NCBI RefSeq assembly: GCF_003952945.1
Contig: NZ_QXGK01000009.1
Coordinates: 22,314-86,313, forward strand
Direction of reading: 5' to 3'
From: Bifidobacterium samirii
GTDB lineage: Bacteria > Actinomycetota > Actinomycetes > Actinomycetales > Bifidobacteriaceae
Length of the DNA stretch: 64,000 nt
The notes beneath the pieces were generated by a model, which worked only from the letters and a program-made list of their open reading frames with translations, did no database searches and was not told the origin of the DNA. A program made the position numbers and the translations under genes. Shown in pieces: positions 37,930-46,666 of this stretch; position 1 is the stretch's first letter, and every line of letters begins with the position of its first letter.

Positions 37930-38709
37930 ATGTCCACTCTTGAAATCAAGGATCTGTACGCCTCGGTGGAAACCAAGGACGGACGCAAGCAGATCCTCAA
38001 AGGCGTCAACCTGACCGTCAACTCGGGCGAGACCCACGCGGTCATGGGCCCGAACGGCTCGGGCAAGTCCACGCTCGCCTACACGCTGGCCGGCCACCCC
38101 AAGTACCAGGTCGAATCCGGCCAGGTGCTGCTCGACGGCGTCGACATCCTGACCATGACCCCGGACGAGCGAGCCAAGGCGGGCCTGTTCCTGGCGATGC
38201 AGTACCCGGTCGAGGTGCCGGGCGTGTCGATGACCAACTTCCTGCGCACCGCCAAGACGCAGATCGACGGCAAGGCGCCGGCCATCCGCACCTGGACCAA
38301 GGAGCTCACCGAGGCGATGAAGCGCCTCAAGATGGATCCGAAGTTCGCGACGCGCTCCGTCAACGAGGGCTTCTCCGGCGGCGAGAAGAAGCGCGCCGAA
38401 GTGCTCCAGCTCGAGCTGCTCAAGCCCAAGTTCGCGATCCTCGACGAGACCGACTCCGGCCTCGACGTCGACGCGCTGCGCATCGTGTCCGAAGGCGTCA
38501 ACCGCGCCAAGGAGGCCAACGACTTCGGCATCCTCATGGTCACGCACTACACGCGCATCCTCAAGTACATCAAGCCGGACATCGTGCACGTGTTCGCCGA
38601 CGGCCACTTCGTGAAGACCGGCGGCCCGGAGCTGGCCGACGAGCTGGAGGAGCAGGGCTACGACCAGTACCTGCCCGAAGGCGCCGACTCCGAATCCGCG
38701 CTCGCCTGA
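37930..38709 (+). CDS. sufC: Fe-S cluster assembly ATPase SufC
   Basis: 259 residues, the ABC-type ATPase that drives the SufBCD scaffold. Walker A is GPNGSGKST (~40-48), the signature FSGGEKKR, and Walker B FAILDETDSGLDVDAL. The family-specific LFLAMQYPVEVPGVS lies between. It has no membrane partner, as expected for SufC. ATG 37930 has GAGGAGAAC ahead. After it comes a 90-bp long inverted repeat before sufS, which may change the downstream mRNA level. Confidence 0.97.
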   Translation: MSTLEIKDLYASVETKDGRKQILKGVNLTVNSGETHAVMGPNGSGKSTLAYTLAGHPKYQVESGQVLLDGVDILTMTPDERAKAGLFLAMQYPVEVPGVSMTNFLRTAKTQIDGKAPAIRTWTKELTEAMKRLKMDPKFATRSVNEGFSGGEKKRAEVLQLELLKPKFAILDETDSGLDVDALRIVSEGVNRAKEANDFGILMVTHYTRILKYIKPDIVHVFADGHFVKTGGPELADELEEQGYDQYLPEGADSESALA

Positions 38710-38730
38710 CGGAAGTTTCCCAACCAACGA

Positions 38731-38820
38731 GCGGGAGTCGGGGATATCCGTTTCACGACCGTAAGGACTCGGCCAGAGCGGCCCGGAGCGTGTCGCGAGA
38801 CGGATATCCCCGACTCCCGC
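38731..38820. repeat. Long inverted repeat between sufC and sufS
   Basis: Perfect 20-bp arms (38731-38750 and 38801-38820) extend inward to 24 bp with one wobble (to 38754/38797) around a 42-nt GC-rich loop. The arms contain GGGATATCC. It starts 22 bp after the sufC stop. It could be a terminator, an mRNA-processing hairpin or a small non-autonomous repeat. Confidence 0.9.
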
Positions 38821-38948
38821 GGTCACGAGGCCGACGGAGCCATCCGACTTCCGCGGCCACGCAACCGCCATGCGACACTCGGTCCCGACTATCAACGTCG
38901 GCCGATCAGGCGAGCACACGGCGACAGCATACGAAAAGAGACACGGCA

Positions 38949-40217
38949 ATGGATTTCGAGGACATCCGGGACCAGTTCCCGATCCTTCAACGGCAGGTGC
39001 ACGGGCGTCCGCTCGTCTACCTCGATTCGGCGGCCACCGCGCAGAAGCCGGAATGCGTGGTCGACGCGGAGAGCGGATTCTACCGTTCGATCAACGCCGG
39101 CGTGCACCGCGGCGCCCATGAGCTGGCCGCGCTGAGCACGATGGCGTTCGAGGAGGCGCGCGCCTCGATGGCGGCGCTCGTCGGCGCCGAATCGCGCGAG
39201 GGCGGCGAGGAGATCGTCGTGACGTCCGGCGCGACCGGCGGCCTGAACCTGCTGGCCACCGCCTTCTCCAACGCCTCCCAGGGCGCCGGGGGAGCGGCGG
39301 CGCGCCGCTTCGCGCTCGGCCCCGGCGACGAGATCGTCGTGTCGAAGGCCGAGCATCATTCGGTGCTGCTGCCGTTCCAGGAGCTGGCCGCCCGCACCGG
39401 CGCCACGCTGCGATGGTTCGATCTGGACGACGAGGGCCGCATCCGCTCCGACATGGCCGACGAGGTCATCACCGAGCGCACGCGCGTGGTCGCCGTGACC
39501 CATGTGGGTAACGTGACCGGCGCGATCACCGACGTGGCGCCGATCGTGCGCCGCGCGCACGAGGTCGGCGCGCTCGTCGTGCTCGACGCCTGCCAGTCGG
39601 TGCCGCATCTGGCCGTCGACTTCCATGCGCTCGACGTGGACTTCGCCGTGTGGAGCGCGCATAAGATGTACGGTCCGACCGGCGTGGGATTCCTGTACGG
39701 CCGTCGCGAACTGCTGGAGGCGTTGCCGCCGGCGTCGTTCGGCGGCTCGATGGTCGAACTCGCGTGGATGGACCGTCCGGCGCAGTACATGGCGCCGCCG
39801 GCCCGCTTCGAGGCCGGCACGCAGCCGGTCGCGCAGGTCGTCGCCGCCGGCGTCGCCGCGCGCTGGATGATGGAGATCGGTCTGGACCGCATCGAAGCGC
39901 ACGAGCGCGCCATCACAGCCGAGCTGCTCAGGCTCGGCGACGTGGACGGCGTGCGCATCCTCGGCCCGAAGGACGCGCGGGACCGCATCGGCACGGTCGC
40001 GTTCGACGTGGCCGGCGTGCATCCGCACGACGTCGGCCAGTTCGTCGACGCGCAGGGCATCGCCATCCGCGTCGGCCATCACTGCGCGCAGCCGGTCCAC
40101 CGGCATTTCGGCGTGTACGCGTCCAACCGCGCGTCGAGCGGCGTGTACAACACCGTCGACGAGGCGCGCGCGCTCGTCGAGACGGTCGGCAAGGTCCGTG
40201 GCTTCTTTAAGGTGTGA
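38949..40217 (+). CDS. sufS: Cysteine desulfurase SufS
   Basis: 422 residues, a type II cysteine desulfurase. The PLP lysine is at ~239 in WSAHKMYGPTGVGFLYG. AEHHSVLLPFQELA binds PLP, and the persulfide-carrying Cys is at ~379 in RVGHHCAQPVHRHFG. It takes sulfur from L-cysteine and hands it to SufU. ATG 38949 follows AAGAGA. The frame is open further upstream into the inverted repeat, without a ribosome site. It overlaps the ribosome site of sufU. Confidence 0.97.
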   Translation: MDFEDIRDQFPILQRQVHGRPLVYLDSAATAQKPECVVDAESGFYRSINAGVHRGAHELAALSTMAFEEARASMAALVGAESREGGEEIVVTSGATGGLNLLATAFSNASQGAGGAAARRFALGPGDEIVVSKAEHHSVLLPFQELAARTGATLRWFDLDDEGRIRSDMADEVITERTRVVAVTHVGNVTGAITDVAPIVRRAHEVGALVVLDACQSVPHLAVDFHALDVDFAVWSAHKMYGPTGVGFLYGRRELLEALPPASFGGSMVELAWMDRPAQYMAPPARFEAGTQPVAQVVAAGVAARWMMEIGLDRIEAHERAITAELLRLGDVDGVRILGPKDARDRIGTVAFDVAGVHPHDVGQFVDAQGIAIRVGHHCAQPVHRHFGVYASNRASSGVYNTVDEARALVETVGKVRGFFKV

Positions 40218-40219
40218 CT

Positions 40220-40771
40220 ATGAATGATTTCGGCATGAACGGCGACGATCTGGAGCAGATGTACCAGGAGGTGATCCTGGAGGCGTCGCGCGACCCGCAC
40301 GGCAAGGAGACGTTCGCCCCCGACCTGGCGTCGGAGAGCGCCGGCGGCGAGAGCGTGGTGCGCGCGTCGCACGAATACTGCACGCCGGGCGAATCGCACC
40401 AGTTCAACCCGACCTGCGGCGACGAGGCGACCGTGCACGTGGAGGTCTCCGACGCCGAACCGCATCGCATCGAACGTCTCGTGTGGGACGGCCACGGCTG
40501 CTCCATCTCGCAGGCGAGCCTGTCGGTGATGGTCGACCTGTGCGCCGGCCGCACCGTGGACGAGGCCATGGGCCTGTTCGCCGACTTCCATGAGCTCATG
40601 GAGTCGCGCGGCAAGGGCCTGGCCGACGAGGCCAAGGAGGATCGTCTGGAGGATGCGGTCGTGTTCCAAGGTGTCTCGAAGTATCCGATGCGCATCAAAT
40701 GCGCACTGCTCGGCTGGGAGGGCATGCGCGACGCGGCGGCCAGGGCGCTGGCCGCGAAGAACGCCGACTGA
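40220..40771 (+). CDS. sufU: Zinc-dependent sulfurtransferase SufU
   Basis: 183 residues. SufU is a zinc protein that accepts sulfur from SufS and passes it to SufB, replacing SufE in Gram-positive bacteria. The cysteines fit the family: one in the EYCTPGESHQ segment (~54), NPTCGDE (~66), GHGCSISQASLS (~94) and IKCALLGWEGM (~161). ATG 40220, 2 bp after the sufS stop, has TAAGGTG as ribosome site. An alternative GTG at 40214 overlaps the stop. Confidence 0.95.
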   Translation: MNDFGMNGDDLEQMYQEVILEASRDPHGKETFAPDLASESAGGESVVRASHEYCTPGESHQFNPTCGDEATVHVEVSDAEPHRIERLVWDGHGCSISQASLSVMVDLCAGRTVDEAMGLFADFHELMESRGKGLADEAKEDRLEDAVVFQGVSKYPMRIKCALLGWEGMRDAAARALAAKNAD

Positions 40772-40846
40772 CCGGGCCGAGTCATCGGCACGATCCATCA
40801 TCGGCCGCGGCGGACGAACGCCGCGACCGGACCTGCAAGGAGTGAC

Positions 40847-41416
40847 ATGAGCGACAATCTGGTCCCCGAACCCACGGCGTCGGTGTTCGACGCCGTGAAC
40901 CGGGCCGTGGGCGACGAGCGAACGGCCCGTCGCGTGATGGCGAACCCGAACCTGGCCGTGATGGTGGGCGCGGACGCCGACGATCGGAACAACGACAAGC
41001 AAGGAGACGACATGTGCGCGTGCGGCGAACGGACGAACGACGAATGCTGCGAGAACGCGATCCCGCTCAAGGCGGTCGATGAGATCGGCCGCGCCACCGC
41101 CGCCGACGTGCGCGAGGCGCTGCATCAGGTCATCGACCCGGAGCTGGGCATCGACGTGATCGACCTGGGGCTCGTGTACGGCATCGAGATCGACGAGCTG
41201 GGCCGCGCCATCATCACGATGACGCTGACCACGCCCGCCTGCCCGCTGACCGACCTGATCGAGGACGAGTGCGCGAGCACGCTGGCCGGCCTGGTCGAGG
41301 AGTTCCGCATCGACTGGACGTGGCAGCCGCGCTGGACCACCGACAAGATCACGCCGGAGGGCCGCGAGCAGCTCGCCGCGCTCGGCTTCAACTTCGACAA
41401 CCTGCCGAAGTACTGA
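40847..41416 (+). CDS. sufT: MIP18/DUF59-type Fe-S assembly factor (SufT-like) with N-terminal extension
   Basis: 189 residues. The last ~105 form a DUF59/MIP18 domain: VREALHQVIDPELGIDVIDL and TMTLTTPACPLTDLIEDECA, including the conserved Cys. The domain ends WTTDKITPEGREQLAALGF. Such proteins help to mature Fe-S targets. Residues 1-55 are an extension not usual in the family. An in-frame internal ATG at 41012 has its own strong AAGGAG, almost a copy of the site before ATG 40847, so two products of 189 and 134 residues are plausible. The shorter one begins with a Cys-rich MCACGERTNDECC segment. It closes the suf operon. Confidence 0.9.
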   Translation: MSDNLVPEPTASVFDAVNRAVGDERTARRVMANPNLAVMVGADADDRNNDKQGDDMCACGERTNDECCENAIPLKAVDEIGRATAADVREALHQVIDPELGIDVIDLGLVYGIEIDELGRAIITMTLTTPACPLTDLIEDECASTLAGLVEEFRIDWTWQPRWTTDKITPEGREQLAALGFNFDNLPKY

Positions 41417-41433
41417 CCGGCCACCGGCCGTAG

Positions 41434-41537
41434 GGCGACACGCCCGGACTGCGTATACGGAACGGCGGTTGCCGTCGGAAACACCGTGTGTTCCGACGGC
41501 AACCGCCGTTCTGCATGACCGGTCCGGGCGTGTCGCC
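41434..41537. repeat. Nested inverted repeat (104 bp) between sufT and glgC, including a bidirectional terminator
   Basis: The outer arms (41434-41448 with 41523-41537) are 15 bp and perfect. The inner arms (41461-41480 with 41491-41510) are 20 bp and perfect. Only ~12-nt unpaired segments separate them on each side. It lies between convergent genes, so the inner part can end transcription from both sides. Confidence 0.9.
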
Positions 41538-41575
41538 GTCGGGAGTGCGCGCTTGCTTGCGTCCCACATACGACA

Positions 41576-41605
41576 ATGGCCGCCGTCCATGTGGACGGCG
41601 GCCAT
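41576..41605 (-). terminator. Terminator of glgC
   Basis: 14-bp stem, ATGGCCGCCGTCCA (41576-41589) with TGGACGGCGGCCAT (41592-41605), 2-nt centre, ending 26 bp past the glgC stop on the minus strand. Confidence 0.75.
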
Positions 41606-41630
41606 CACCATACGGGGGAGCGGGAGCCGA

Positions 41631-42878
41631 TCAGTCGTCGACAATCGTGCCCTTCGGCACGACGGTGATGCCCTCCGGGGTCACCGTGAAGCCGCGGGCG
41701 AGATCGTGCTCGGTGTCGATGCCGACGGTCGAGTTCTCGGTGAGCACGACGTTCTTGTCGAGGATCGCCTTGTAGACGCGGGCACGACGGTTGATCGTGA
41801 CGTTGTCGAACAGAATCGAGTCGACGACCTGCGCCCAGGAGTGGATGTGCACGTTCGGCGACAGCACGGAGTGGTGCACCTCGCCGCCCGAGACGATGAC
41901 GCCGGGAGAGACGATCGAGTCGGTCGCGTGGCCGAGACGGTCACGGCCGGCGTGCACGAACTTGGCCGGCGGCAGGGTGCCGGAGTTCGTGTAGATCGGC
42001 CACGCCTGGTTGTACAGGTTGAACTCGGGCACGTAGGCGATCAGGTCCATGTGCGCATCGTAGAACTGCTTGAGCGTACCCACGTCGCGCCAGTAGGCGT
42101 GGTCGGTCGGGGTGGCGCCGGGGATGACGTTGGAGTTGAAGTCATACACGCCGGCCTCGCCGCGGGCCGCGAAGTACGGGGCGATGTCGCCGCCCATGTC
42201 GTGCTTCGTGTTCTCGGCCTTCTCGTCCTTGGCGAGCGCGTCGAACAGGGCGTCGGTGTTGGCGACGTAGTTGCCCATGGAGGCGAGGAAGGAGTTCGGA
42301 TCGTCCGGCAGGCCCTCGGTGACGTCCGGCTTCTCCTGGAACTCGCGGATCTGGTCCGGATGGTTCGGGTCGACGCTGATCACGCCGAACTGGTTCGACT
42401 GCTCGATCGGCTGGCGGATGCCGGCGACGGTGAATTCGGCGCCGGATTCGATGTGCTGCTGCACCATCTGGCCGAAGTCCATGCGGTAGACGTGGTCGGC
42501 GCCGACGATGACGACGATGTCCGGCTGCACGTCCTCGATGATGTTGATGGTCTGGTAGATCGCGTCGGCGGAGCCGAGGTACCAGTGCTTGCCGAGGCGC
42601 TGCTGCGCCGGGACCGGGGAGACGTAGTTGCCCAGCAGGGAGGAGAAGCGCCACATCTGGGAGATGTGACGGTCCAGCGAATGGGACTTGTACTGCGTGA
42701 GCACGATGATGTGGCGGTAGTCCGAGTTCACCAGGTTGCTCAGCGGGAAATCGATCAGGCGGAAGACGCCGCCGAAGGGGACGGCGGGCTTCGCGCGATC
42801 GCGGGTCAACGGCATCAGGCGGGTTCCTTCGCCGCCCGCCAGGACGATCGAAAGAATCTTCTGTTTGTTTTTCGCCAT
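41631..42878 (-). CDS. glgC: Glucose-1-phosphate adenylyltransferase (ADP-glucose pyrophosphorylase)
   Basis: 415 residues. It makes ADP-glucose from glucose-1-P and ATP, the committed step of glycogen synthesis. The N-terminal nucleotidyltransferase has [20 protein letters not shown] and [16 protein letters not shown], with [14 protein letters not shown] and [12 protein letters not shown]-like sequence later. The C-terminal left-handed beta-helix (~300-415) carries [19 protein letters not shown] has GAGAGGAGC ahead. The 130-bp region upstream contains an AT-rich stretch (about 42951-42980) that probably holds the promoter; no clean -35/-10 pair stood out. Confidence 0.96.
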   Translation of the reverse strand: MAKNKQKILSIVLAGGEGTRLMPLTRDRAKPAVPFGGVFRLIDFPLSNLVNSDYRHIIVLTQYKSHSLDRHISQMWRFSSLLGNYVSPVPAQQRLGKHWYLGSADAIYQTINIIEDVQPDIVVIVGADHVYRMDFGQMVQQHIESGAEFTVAGIRQPIEQSNQFGVISVDPNHPDQIREFQEKPDVTEGLPDDPNSFLASMGNYVANTDALFDALAKDEKAENTKHDMGGDIAPYFAARGEAGVYDFNSNVIPGATPTDHAYWRDVGTLKQFYDAHMDLIAYVPEFNLYNQAWPIYTNSGTLPPAKFVHAGRDRLGHATDSIVSPGVIVSGGEVHHSVLSPNVHIHSWAQVVDSILFDNVTINRRARVYKAILDKNVVLTENSTVGIDTEHDLARGFTVTPEGITVVPKGTIVDD

Positions 42879-43034
42879 CTGATGCTCCTCTCTGTCATCT
42901 AACAGCGTCTTGCGACACCGATACTGCTTGTCGCCACGCTTCCTCGCATGGTTTTGACAGTTATCAATACTTGCACAATTTCGGCGACACGCAAGGAGAC
43001 TTGCGGGCGAGTCGGAGGAGTTTTTGCGGCGTGT

Positions 43035-43901
43035 TCAGTCGGCGCGGGTCGCCCAGAAGGCGACGGCGCTGGACGCGGCGACGTTGAGCGAGTCGACGTT
43101 GTGGGCCATCGGGATGCGCACGGTCAGGTCGGCGTTGGCGATGGTGTGGCGGTCGAGCCCGTCGCCTTCGGTGCCGAAGATCAGCGCGAGGCGTTCGACG
43201 CGCGTCGGATCGTCGGCGGGGGCGTGCAGGCGGCGCACCAGCTCGTCGAGGCCGATCGAATCGTCCTCGAGCGCCATCGCGGCGGTCGTGAACCCGAGTT
43301 CATGAAGCCGGCGCAGGCCGTCGAACGGCCATGCGTGACGGGATTCCATGCCGATGCGCGTCCACGGCACCTGGAAGACGGTGCCCATCGACACGCGGGC
43401 GGCGCGCCGGTACAGCGGGTCGCCGCACGAGGGGGTGACGAGCACGGCGTCGACGCCGAGGGCGGCGGCCGAACGCATCAGTGCGCCCACGTTGGTCGGG
43501 TCGACGATGTTCTCGATGACGGCGACGCGCCTCGCGTCGCGGCACACCTCCTCGACGGTGGGCAGCGGCCAGCGGCGCATCGCGGCCAGCGCGCCGCGGT
43601 GCAGCCGGTAGCCGGTGAGCGACTTGAGCTGGGCGGGCGAGGCGACGTAGACGGGCACGTTCGGACCCCACTGCGCGTCGATGCGGGCGAACATGTCGGC
43701 CATGCCCTCGATCCACGGCTCCTCGACGAGCAGGGAGATCGGCTCGCGGCCGGCCTCCAGCGCGCGGTCGATGACCTTGGGGGATTCGGCGATGAACAGG
43801 CCCTTGGCGGGTTCGAGACGGTTGCGCAGCTGGATCTCGGTGAGGTTGACGTAGGCGGCGACGCGCTCGTCGTCGACGGATTCGATGGTGATGAAACGCA
43901 T
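43035..43901 (-). CDS. TrmH/SpoU family RNA 2'-O-methyltransferase
   Basis: 288 residues. An N-terminal L30e-like substrate-binding domain (AKGLFIAESPKVIDRALEAG) precedes the SPOUT knot (~125-285). The three SpoU motifs are visible: IVDPTNVGALMRSAAALG, LIFGTEGDGL, and the final IPMAHNVDSLNVAASSAVAF. It methylates a ribose in rRNA or tRNA using S-adenosylmethionine; the target cannot be told from sequence. It is transcribed toward glgC but is ~155 bp upstream of it. Confidence 0.9.
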   Translation of the reverse strand: MRFITIESVDDERVAAYVNLTEIQLRNRLEPAKGLFIAESPKVIDRALEAGREPISLLVEEPWIEGMADMFARIDAQWGPNVPVYVASPAQLKSLTGYRLHRGALAAMRRWPLPTVEEVCRDARRVAVIENIVDPTNVGALMRSAAALGVDAVLVTPSCGDPLYRRAARVSMGTVFQVPWTRIGMESRHAWPFDGLRRLHELGFTTAAMALEDDSIGLDELVRRLHAPADDPTRVERLALIFGTEGDGLDRHTIANADLTVRIPMAHNVDSLNVAASSAVAFWATRAD

Positions 43902-43987
43902 GGCGCCTCCGTTCGCGGTGATATGTCGGGGTCACGTCCCGCCGGGTGGCCCGGATGCGGGGGAGGCGACCTGACAGCAGATACAAG

Positions 43988-44013
43988 AAAACCCCGTGTC
44001 TCCACGGGGTTTT
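43988..44013 (-). terminator. Terminator of tRNA-Leu
   Basis: 11-bp stem, AAAACCCCGTG (43988-43998) with CACGGGGTTTT (44003-44013), loop TCTC. On the minus strand it ends in a T-run just after the tRNA. Confidence 0.9.
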
Positions 44014-44016
44014 CGT

Positions 44017-44106
44017 TGGTGTCCGAGATGGGACTTGAACCCACACGCCTGTATAAATAGGCACTAGCACCTCAAGCTAGCGCGTCTACCATTCCGCCAC
44101 CCGGAC
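44017..44106 (-). tRNA. tRNA-Leu, anticodon GAG
   Basis: 90 nt including an encoded CCA (44017-44019 on the plus strand). The acceptor GTCCGGG pairs with CTCGGAC. The anticodon stem CTAGC/GCTAG encloses TTGAGGT, giving U33 and anticodon GAG (reads CUC/CUU). A long variable arm typical of leucine tRNAs and a GGTTCAAGTCC T-loop follow. A terminator hairpin lies directly downstream. Confidence 0.96.
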
Positions 44107-44223
44107 AGGTGCGTTACCGAAGCAACGAGTGATTACTCTACCAGCGTTCCGCCGTTCGTCAAATCGACGGGCGTCGTCGGCGTGTCCCCGCTGTTTTCAG
44201 GGCTTTTGGGTACGCTGGGGCGC

Positions 44224-45018
44224 ATGACGAATCCTCTGTTTCTTCTCGATCCCGACCAGGACGACGTGCCGGTCGATGCCGACTGCCTCGCCGCCGGCTG
44301 GAAGCTGACCCTGCCCGCCGCCGTGCGCCGCCACGCCATCGCATCGATGCGGCTCAAGGAGGGCGACGGGCTCGACCTGTCCGACGGCCGCGGCCTGCGC
44401 GTGGGCGCCGAGATCGCCGACGCGCAGGCCGGTCTGGCCTTGGTGCGCGGCTTCACCCGCGAGGAACGCCCCGTGACCCGGCTCGCGCTCGTGCAGGCGC
44501 TGGCGAAGAACGGCCACGACGAGCAGGCGATCGACATGGCCACGCAGATCGGCGTCGACGAGGTGGTCCCGTGGCAGGCCGACCGTTCCATCGCCAAATG
44601 GAAGGAGGGGCGCACCGACCGCAAATGGGACCAGGTGCTCGCCGCCGCGACCGAGCAGTCGCGCCGCGCATGGAAGCCCGAACTGGGCGGATGCGTCTCC
44701 AGCAAGCAGGTCGTCGCGATGTGCCGGCGCGCCTGCGTGCACGGCGACCTGGTCGTCGTGCTCCACCAGGACGCCACCGACACGTGGGACGGCATCGAGA
44801 GCGAGGTGCGCCGCATGGCCGACCGCTGCCTGGAGGACGGCACGCCGCGCACGGTGAGCGTGGTGGTCGGCCCCGAGGGCGGCATCTCGGAGAGCGAGGT
44901 GGAGCGCTTCCGCGACGCGGGCGCCCACGTGTGCGTGCTCGGCACGACGATCCTGCGCGCCTCGGCCGCCGGCCCGGTCGCCCTGTCGCTGCTCGCACGC
45001 GCCCTGGGCAGAATCTGA
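44224..45018 (+). CDS. rsmE: 16S rRNA (uracil-1498-N3)-methyltransferase RsmE
   Basis: 264 residues: an N-terminal PUA-like domain (HAIASMRLKEGDGLDLSDG) and a C-terminal SPOUT knot with VVVGPEGGISESEVERF and LGTTILRASAAGPVALSLL, both diagnostic of RsmE. It methylates U1498 in the decoding region of 16S rRNA. ATG 44224 lies 7 nt after TACGCT and has no ribosome site, so it may be translated from a leaderless mRNA. It begins a run of RNA and ribosome-maturation genes (rsmE, hit, phoH, ybeY, era). Confidence 0.93.
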   Translation: MTNPLFLLDPDQDDVPVDADCLAAGWKLTLPAAVRRHAIASMRLKEGDGLDLSDGRGLRVGAEIADAQAGLALVRGFTREERPVTRLALVQALAKNGHDEQAIDMATQIGVDEVVPWQADRSIAKWKEGRTDRKWDQVLAAATEQSRRAWKPELGGCVSSKQVVAMCRRACVHGDLVVVLHQDATDTWDGIESEVRRMADRCLEDGTPRTVSVVVGPEGGISESEVERFRDAGAHVCVLGTTILRASAAGPVALSLLARALGRI

Positions 45019-45078
45019 ACGGACGCCCGCGCGTTATCCGCGCGGGGCAATAGCATTGCCGGAAGGCAACAACGGCAT

Positions 45079-45120
45079 GTCCGTCGTCGGCCCGGACCCG
45101 CGTCCGGGCCGACGACGGAC
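45079..45120 (+). terminator. Hairpin between rsmE and the HIT gene
   Basis: Perfect 19-bp stem, 45079-45097 with 45102-45120, 4-nt loop. It ends 20 nt before the HIT start codon and next to its ribosome site. There is no T-run, so an effect on translation or mRNA stability is as likely as termination. Confidence 0.6.
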
Positions 45121-45139
45121 CCCATCGAAGGAGGCAATC

Positions 45140-45478
45140 ATGGGCGAGCACAAGGACTGCCTGTTCTGCTCGATCATCGCCGGGGACATCCCCAGCGAGA
45201 AGGTGTACGAGGACGACACCACGTACGCGTTCAAGGACATCAACCCGCAGGCCGCGGTGCACGTGCTGGTCGTGCCGCGCGAGCACCACGCGAACGTGGC
45301 CGAGCTCGCCGCCGCCGATCCGGCGCAGCTGGCGCACATCGTGGAGGTGGCCCAGTCCATCGCGAACGACGCGTTCCACGGCGACTACCGGCTCATCTTC
45401 AACACCGGCGCCGACGCCGGCCAGACCGTCTTCCACGTGCACGCGCACGTGCTGACCGGCCAGACGCTGGACGAGTAG
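45140..45478 (+). CDS. HIT family nucleotide-binding hydrolase
   Basis: 112 residues, the normal size of Hint-type proteins. The start CLFCSIIAGDIPSEKVYEDD has the CxxC zinc pair seen in many members. The histidine triad is HVHAH at 99-103 (VFHVHAHVLTG). Hint proteins hydrolyse adenosine phosphoramidates. ATG 45140 has GAAGGAGG at 5 nt. It lies 12 bp before phoH and appears co-transcribed with it. Confidence 0.93.
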   Translation: MGEHKDCLFCSIIAGDIPSEKVYEDDTTYAFKDINPQAAVHVLVVPREHHANVAELAAADPAQLAHIVEVAQSIANDAFHGDYRLIFNTGADAGQTVFHVHAHVLTGQTLDE

Positions 45479-45490
45479 CGAAGGGGATCA

Positions 45491-46666
45491 GTGGCGACGA
45501 CGACGCGAACCATCACCATCCCCGCCGAGCTCGACCCCGTGGCGGTCCTGGGACCCGGCGACGAGGTCCTGCGCGAGATCGAACGCGAGTTCCCCGAACT
45601 CACGTTCGTCGTGCGCGGCGACCGCGTGTCGGTCATCTCGCGGGCCAAGCGCACCGAACCGCAGGCCGCGCGCGCCGAGGACATGCTCGGCACCCTCATG
45701 CAGGCCGCCTACAGCGCGCCGATGGACGCCGCCACCGTGCGGCGCCTGCTCGACCAGCAGGTCCTGTCGAACCGGGTGCGCCGCGAGCACCCCGGCCACG
45801 GCGCCGCGCCGCACCCCGGCATGGCCGGCCGCAGCGAGACCTCGCCGGAACCGGTGCCGGGCCGCACGCGCGAGCGCGCGCACGACCGCGTCCGGCCGCG
45901 CGTGCCCGGCGTGATCACGTTCGCGCTGGGAGCGCCGGTGCGGCCCAAGACCGCCGGCCAGATCGCGTACGTGAACGCGATCGAGACGCATACGGTCACG
46001 TTCGGCATCGGCCCCGCCGGCAGCGGCAAGACGTATCTGGCGGTGGCGAAGGCCGTGCAGGCGTTCCAGGAGCGCCGCGTGCGCCGCATCATCCTGACGC
46101 GCCCGGCCGTGGAGGCGGGGGAGAGCCTCGGCTTCCTGCCCGGCACGCTCAACGAGAAGGTCGACCCGTACCTGCGCCCCCTGTACGACGCGCTGTCCGA
46201 CATGCTCGGCTCCGACCAGCTGCGCCGGCTCATGGACGACGGCACGATCGAGGTGGCCCCGCTGGCCTACATGCGAGGCCGCACCCTCAACGACGCGTTC
46301 GTCATCCTCGACGAGGCGCAGAACACCACCGAGCAGCAGATGAAGATGTTCCTGACCCGACTGGGCTTCAACACGACGATGGTCATCACCGGCGACATCA
46401 CGCAGGTCGACCTGACCGTGCCGCGCTCCGGCCTGGCCACCATCGAGCACATCCTCGGCGGCATCGACGACATCGCGTTCGCCCACCTCGAATCCGGCGA
46501 CGTCGTGCGCCACCGCCTCGTCGGACAGATCGTATCCGCCTACGACCGCCATTCGGCCATCGCGGGCGACCACAGCACCAAGGCCCGCCGCGAGCACGGC
46601 GAGGCGAAGCAGTACGCGCGCGGGCACCGACCCGCCACGGAAAGGAGCGACGCCGATGAGCGTTGA
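45491..46666 (+). CDS. phoH: PhoH family ATPase (YbeZ-like)
   Basis: 391 residues. The PhoH ATPase domain has Walker A GPAGSGKT (~174-181), Walker [18 protein letters not shown], and [18 protein letters not shown]. An N-terminal region (~1-140) with a weakly conserved RNA-binding-like part and an Arg/Pro-rich linker precedes it. YbeZ-type PhoH works with the endonuclease YbeY, whose gene overlaps its 3' end by 11 bp, in rRNA maturation. GTG 45491 is the start, with AAGGGG upstream. Confidence 0.92.
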   Translation: MATTTRTITIPAELDPVAVLGPGDEVLREIEREFPELTFVVRGDRVSVISRAKRTEPQAARAEDMLGTLMQAAYSAPMDAATVRRLLDQQVLSNRVRREHPGHGAAPHPGMAGRSETSPEPVPGRTRERAHDRVRPRVPGVITFALGAPVRPKTAGQIAYVNAIETHTVTFGIGPAGSGKTYLAVAKAVQAFQERRVRRIILTRPAVEAGESLGFLPGTLNEKVDPYLRPLYDALSDMLGSDQLRRLMDDGTIEVAPLAYMRGRTLNDAFVILDEAQNTTEQQMKMFLTRLGFNTTMVITGDITQVDLTVPRSGLATIEHILGGIDDIAFAHLESGDVVRHRLVGQIVSAYDRHSAIAGDHSTKARREHGEAKQYARGHRPATERSDADER

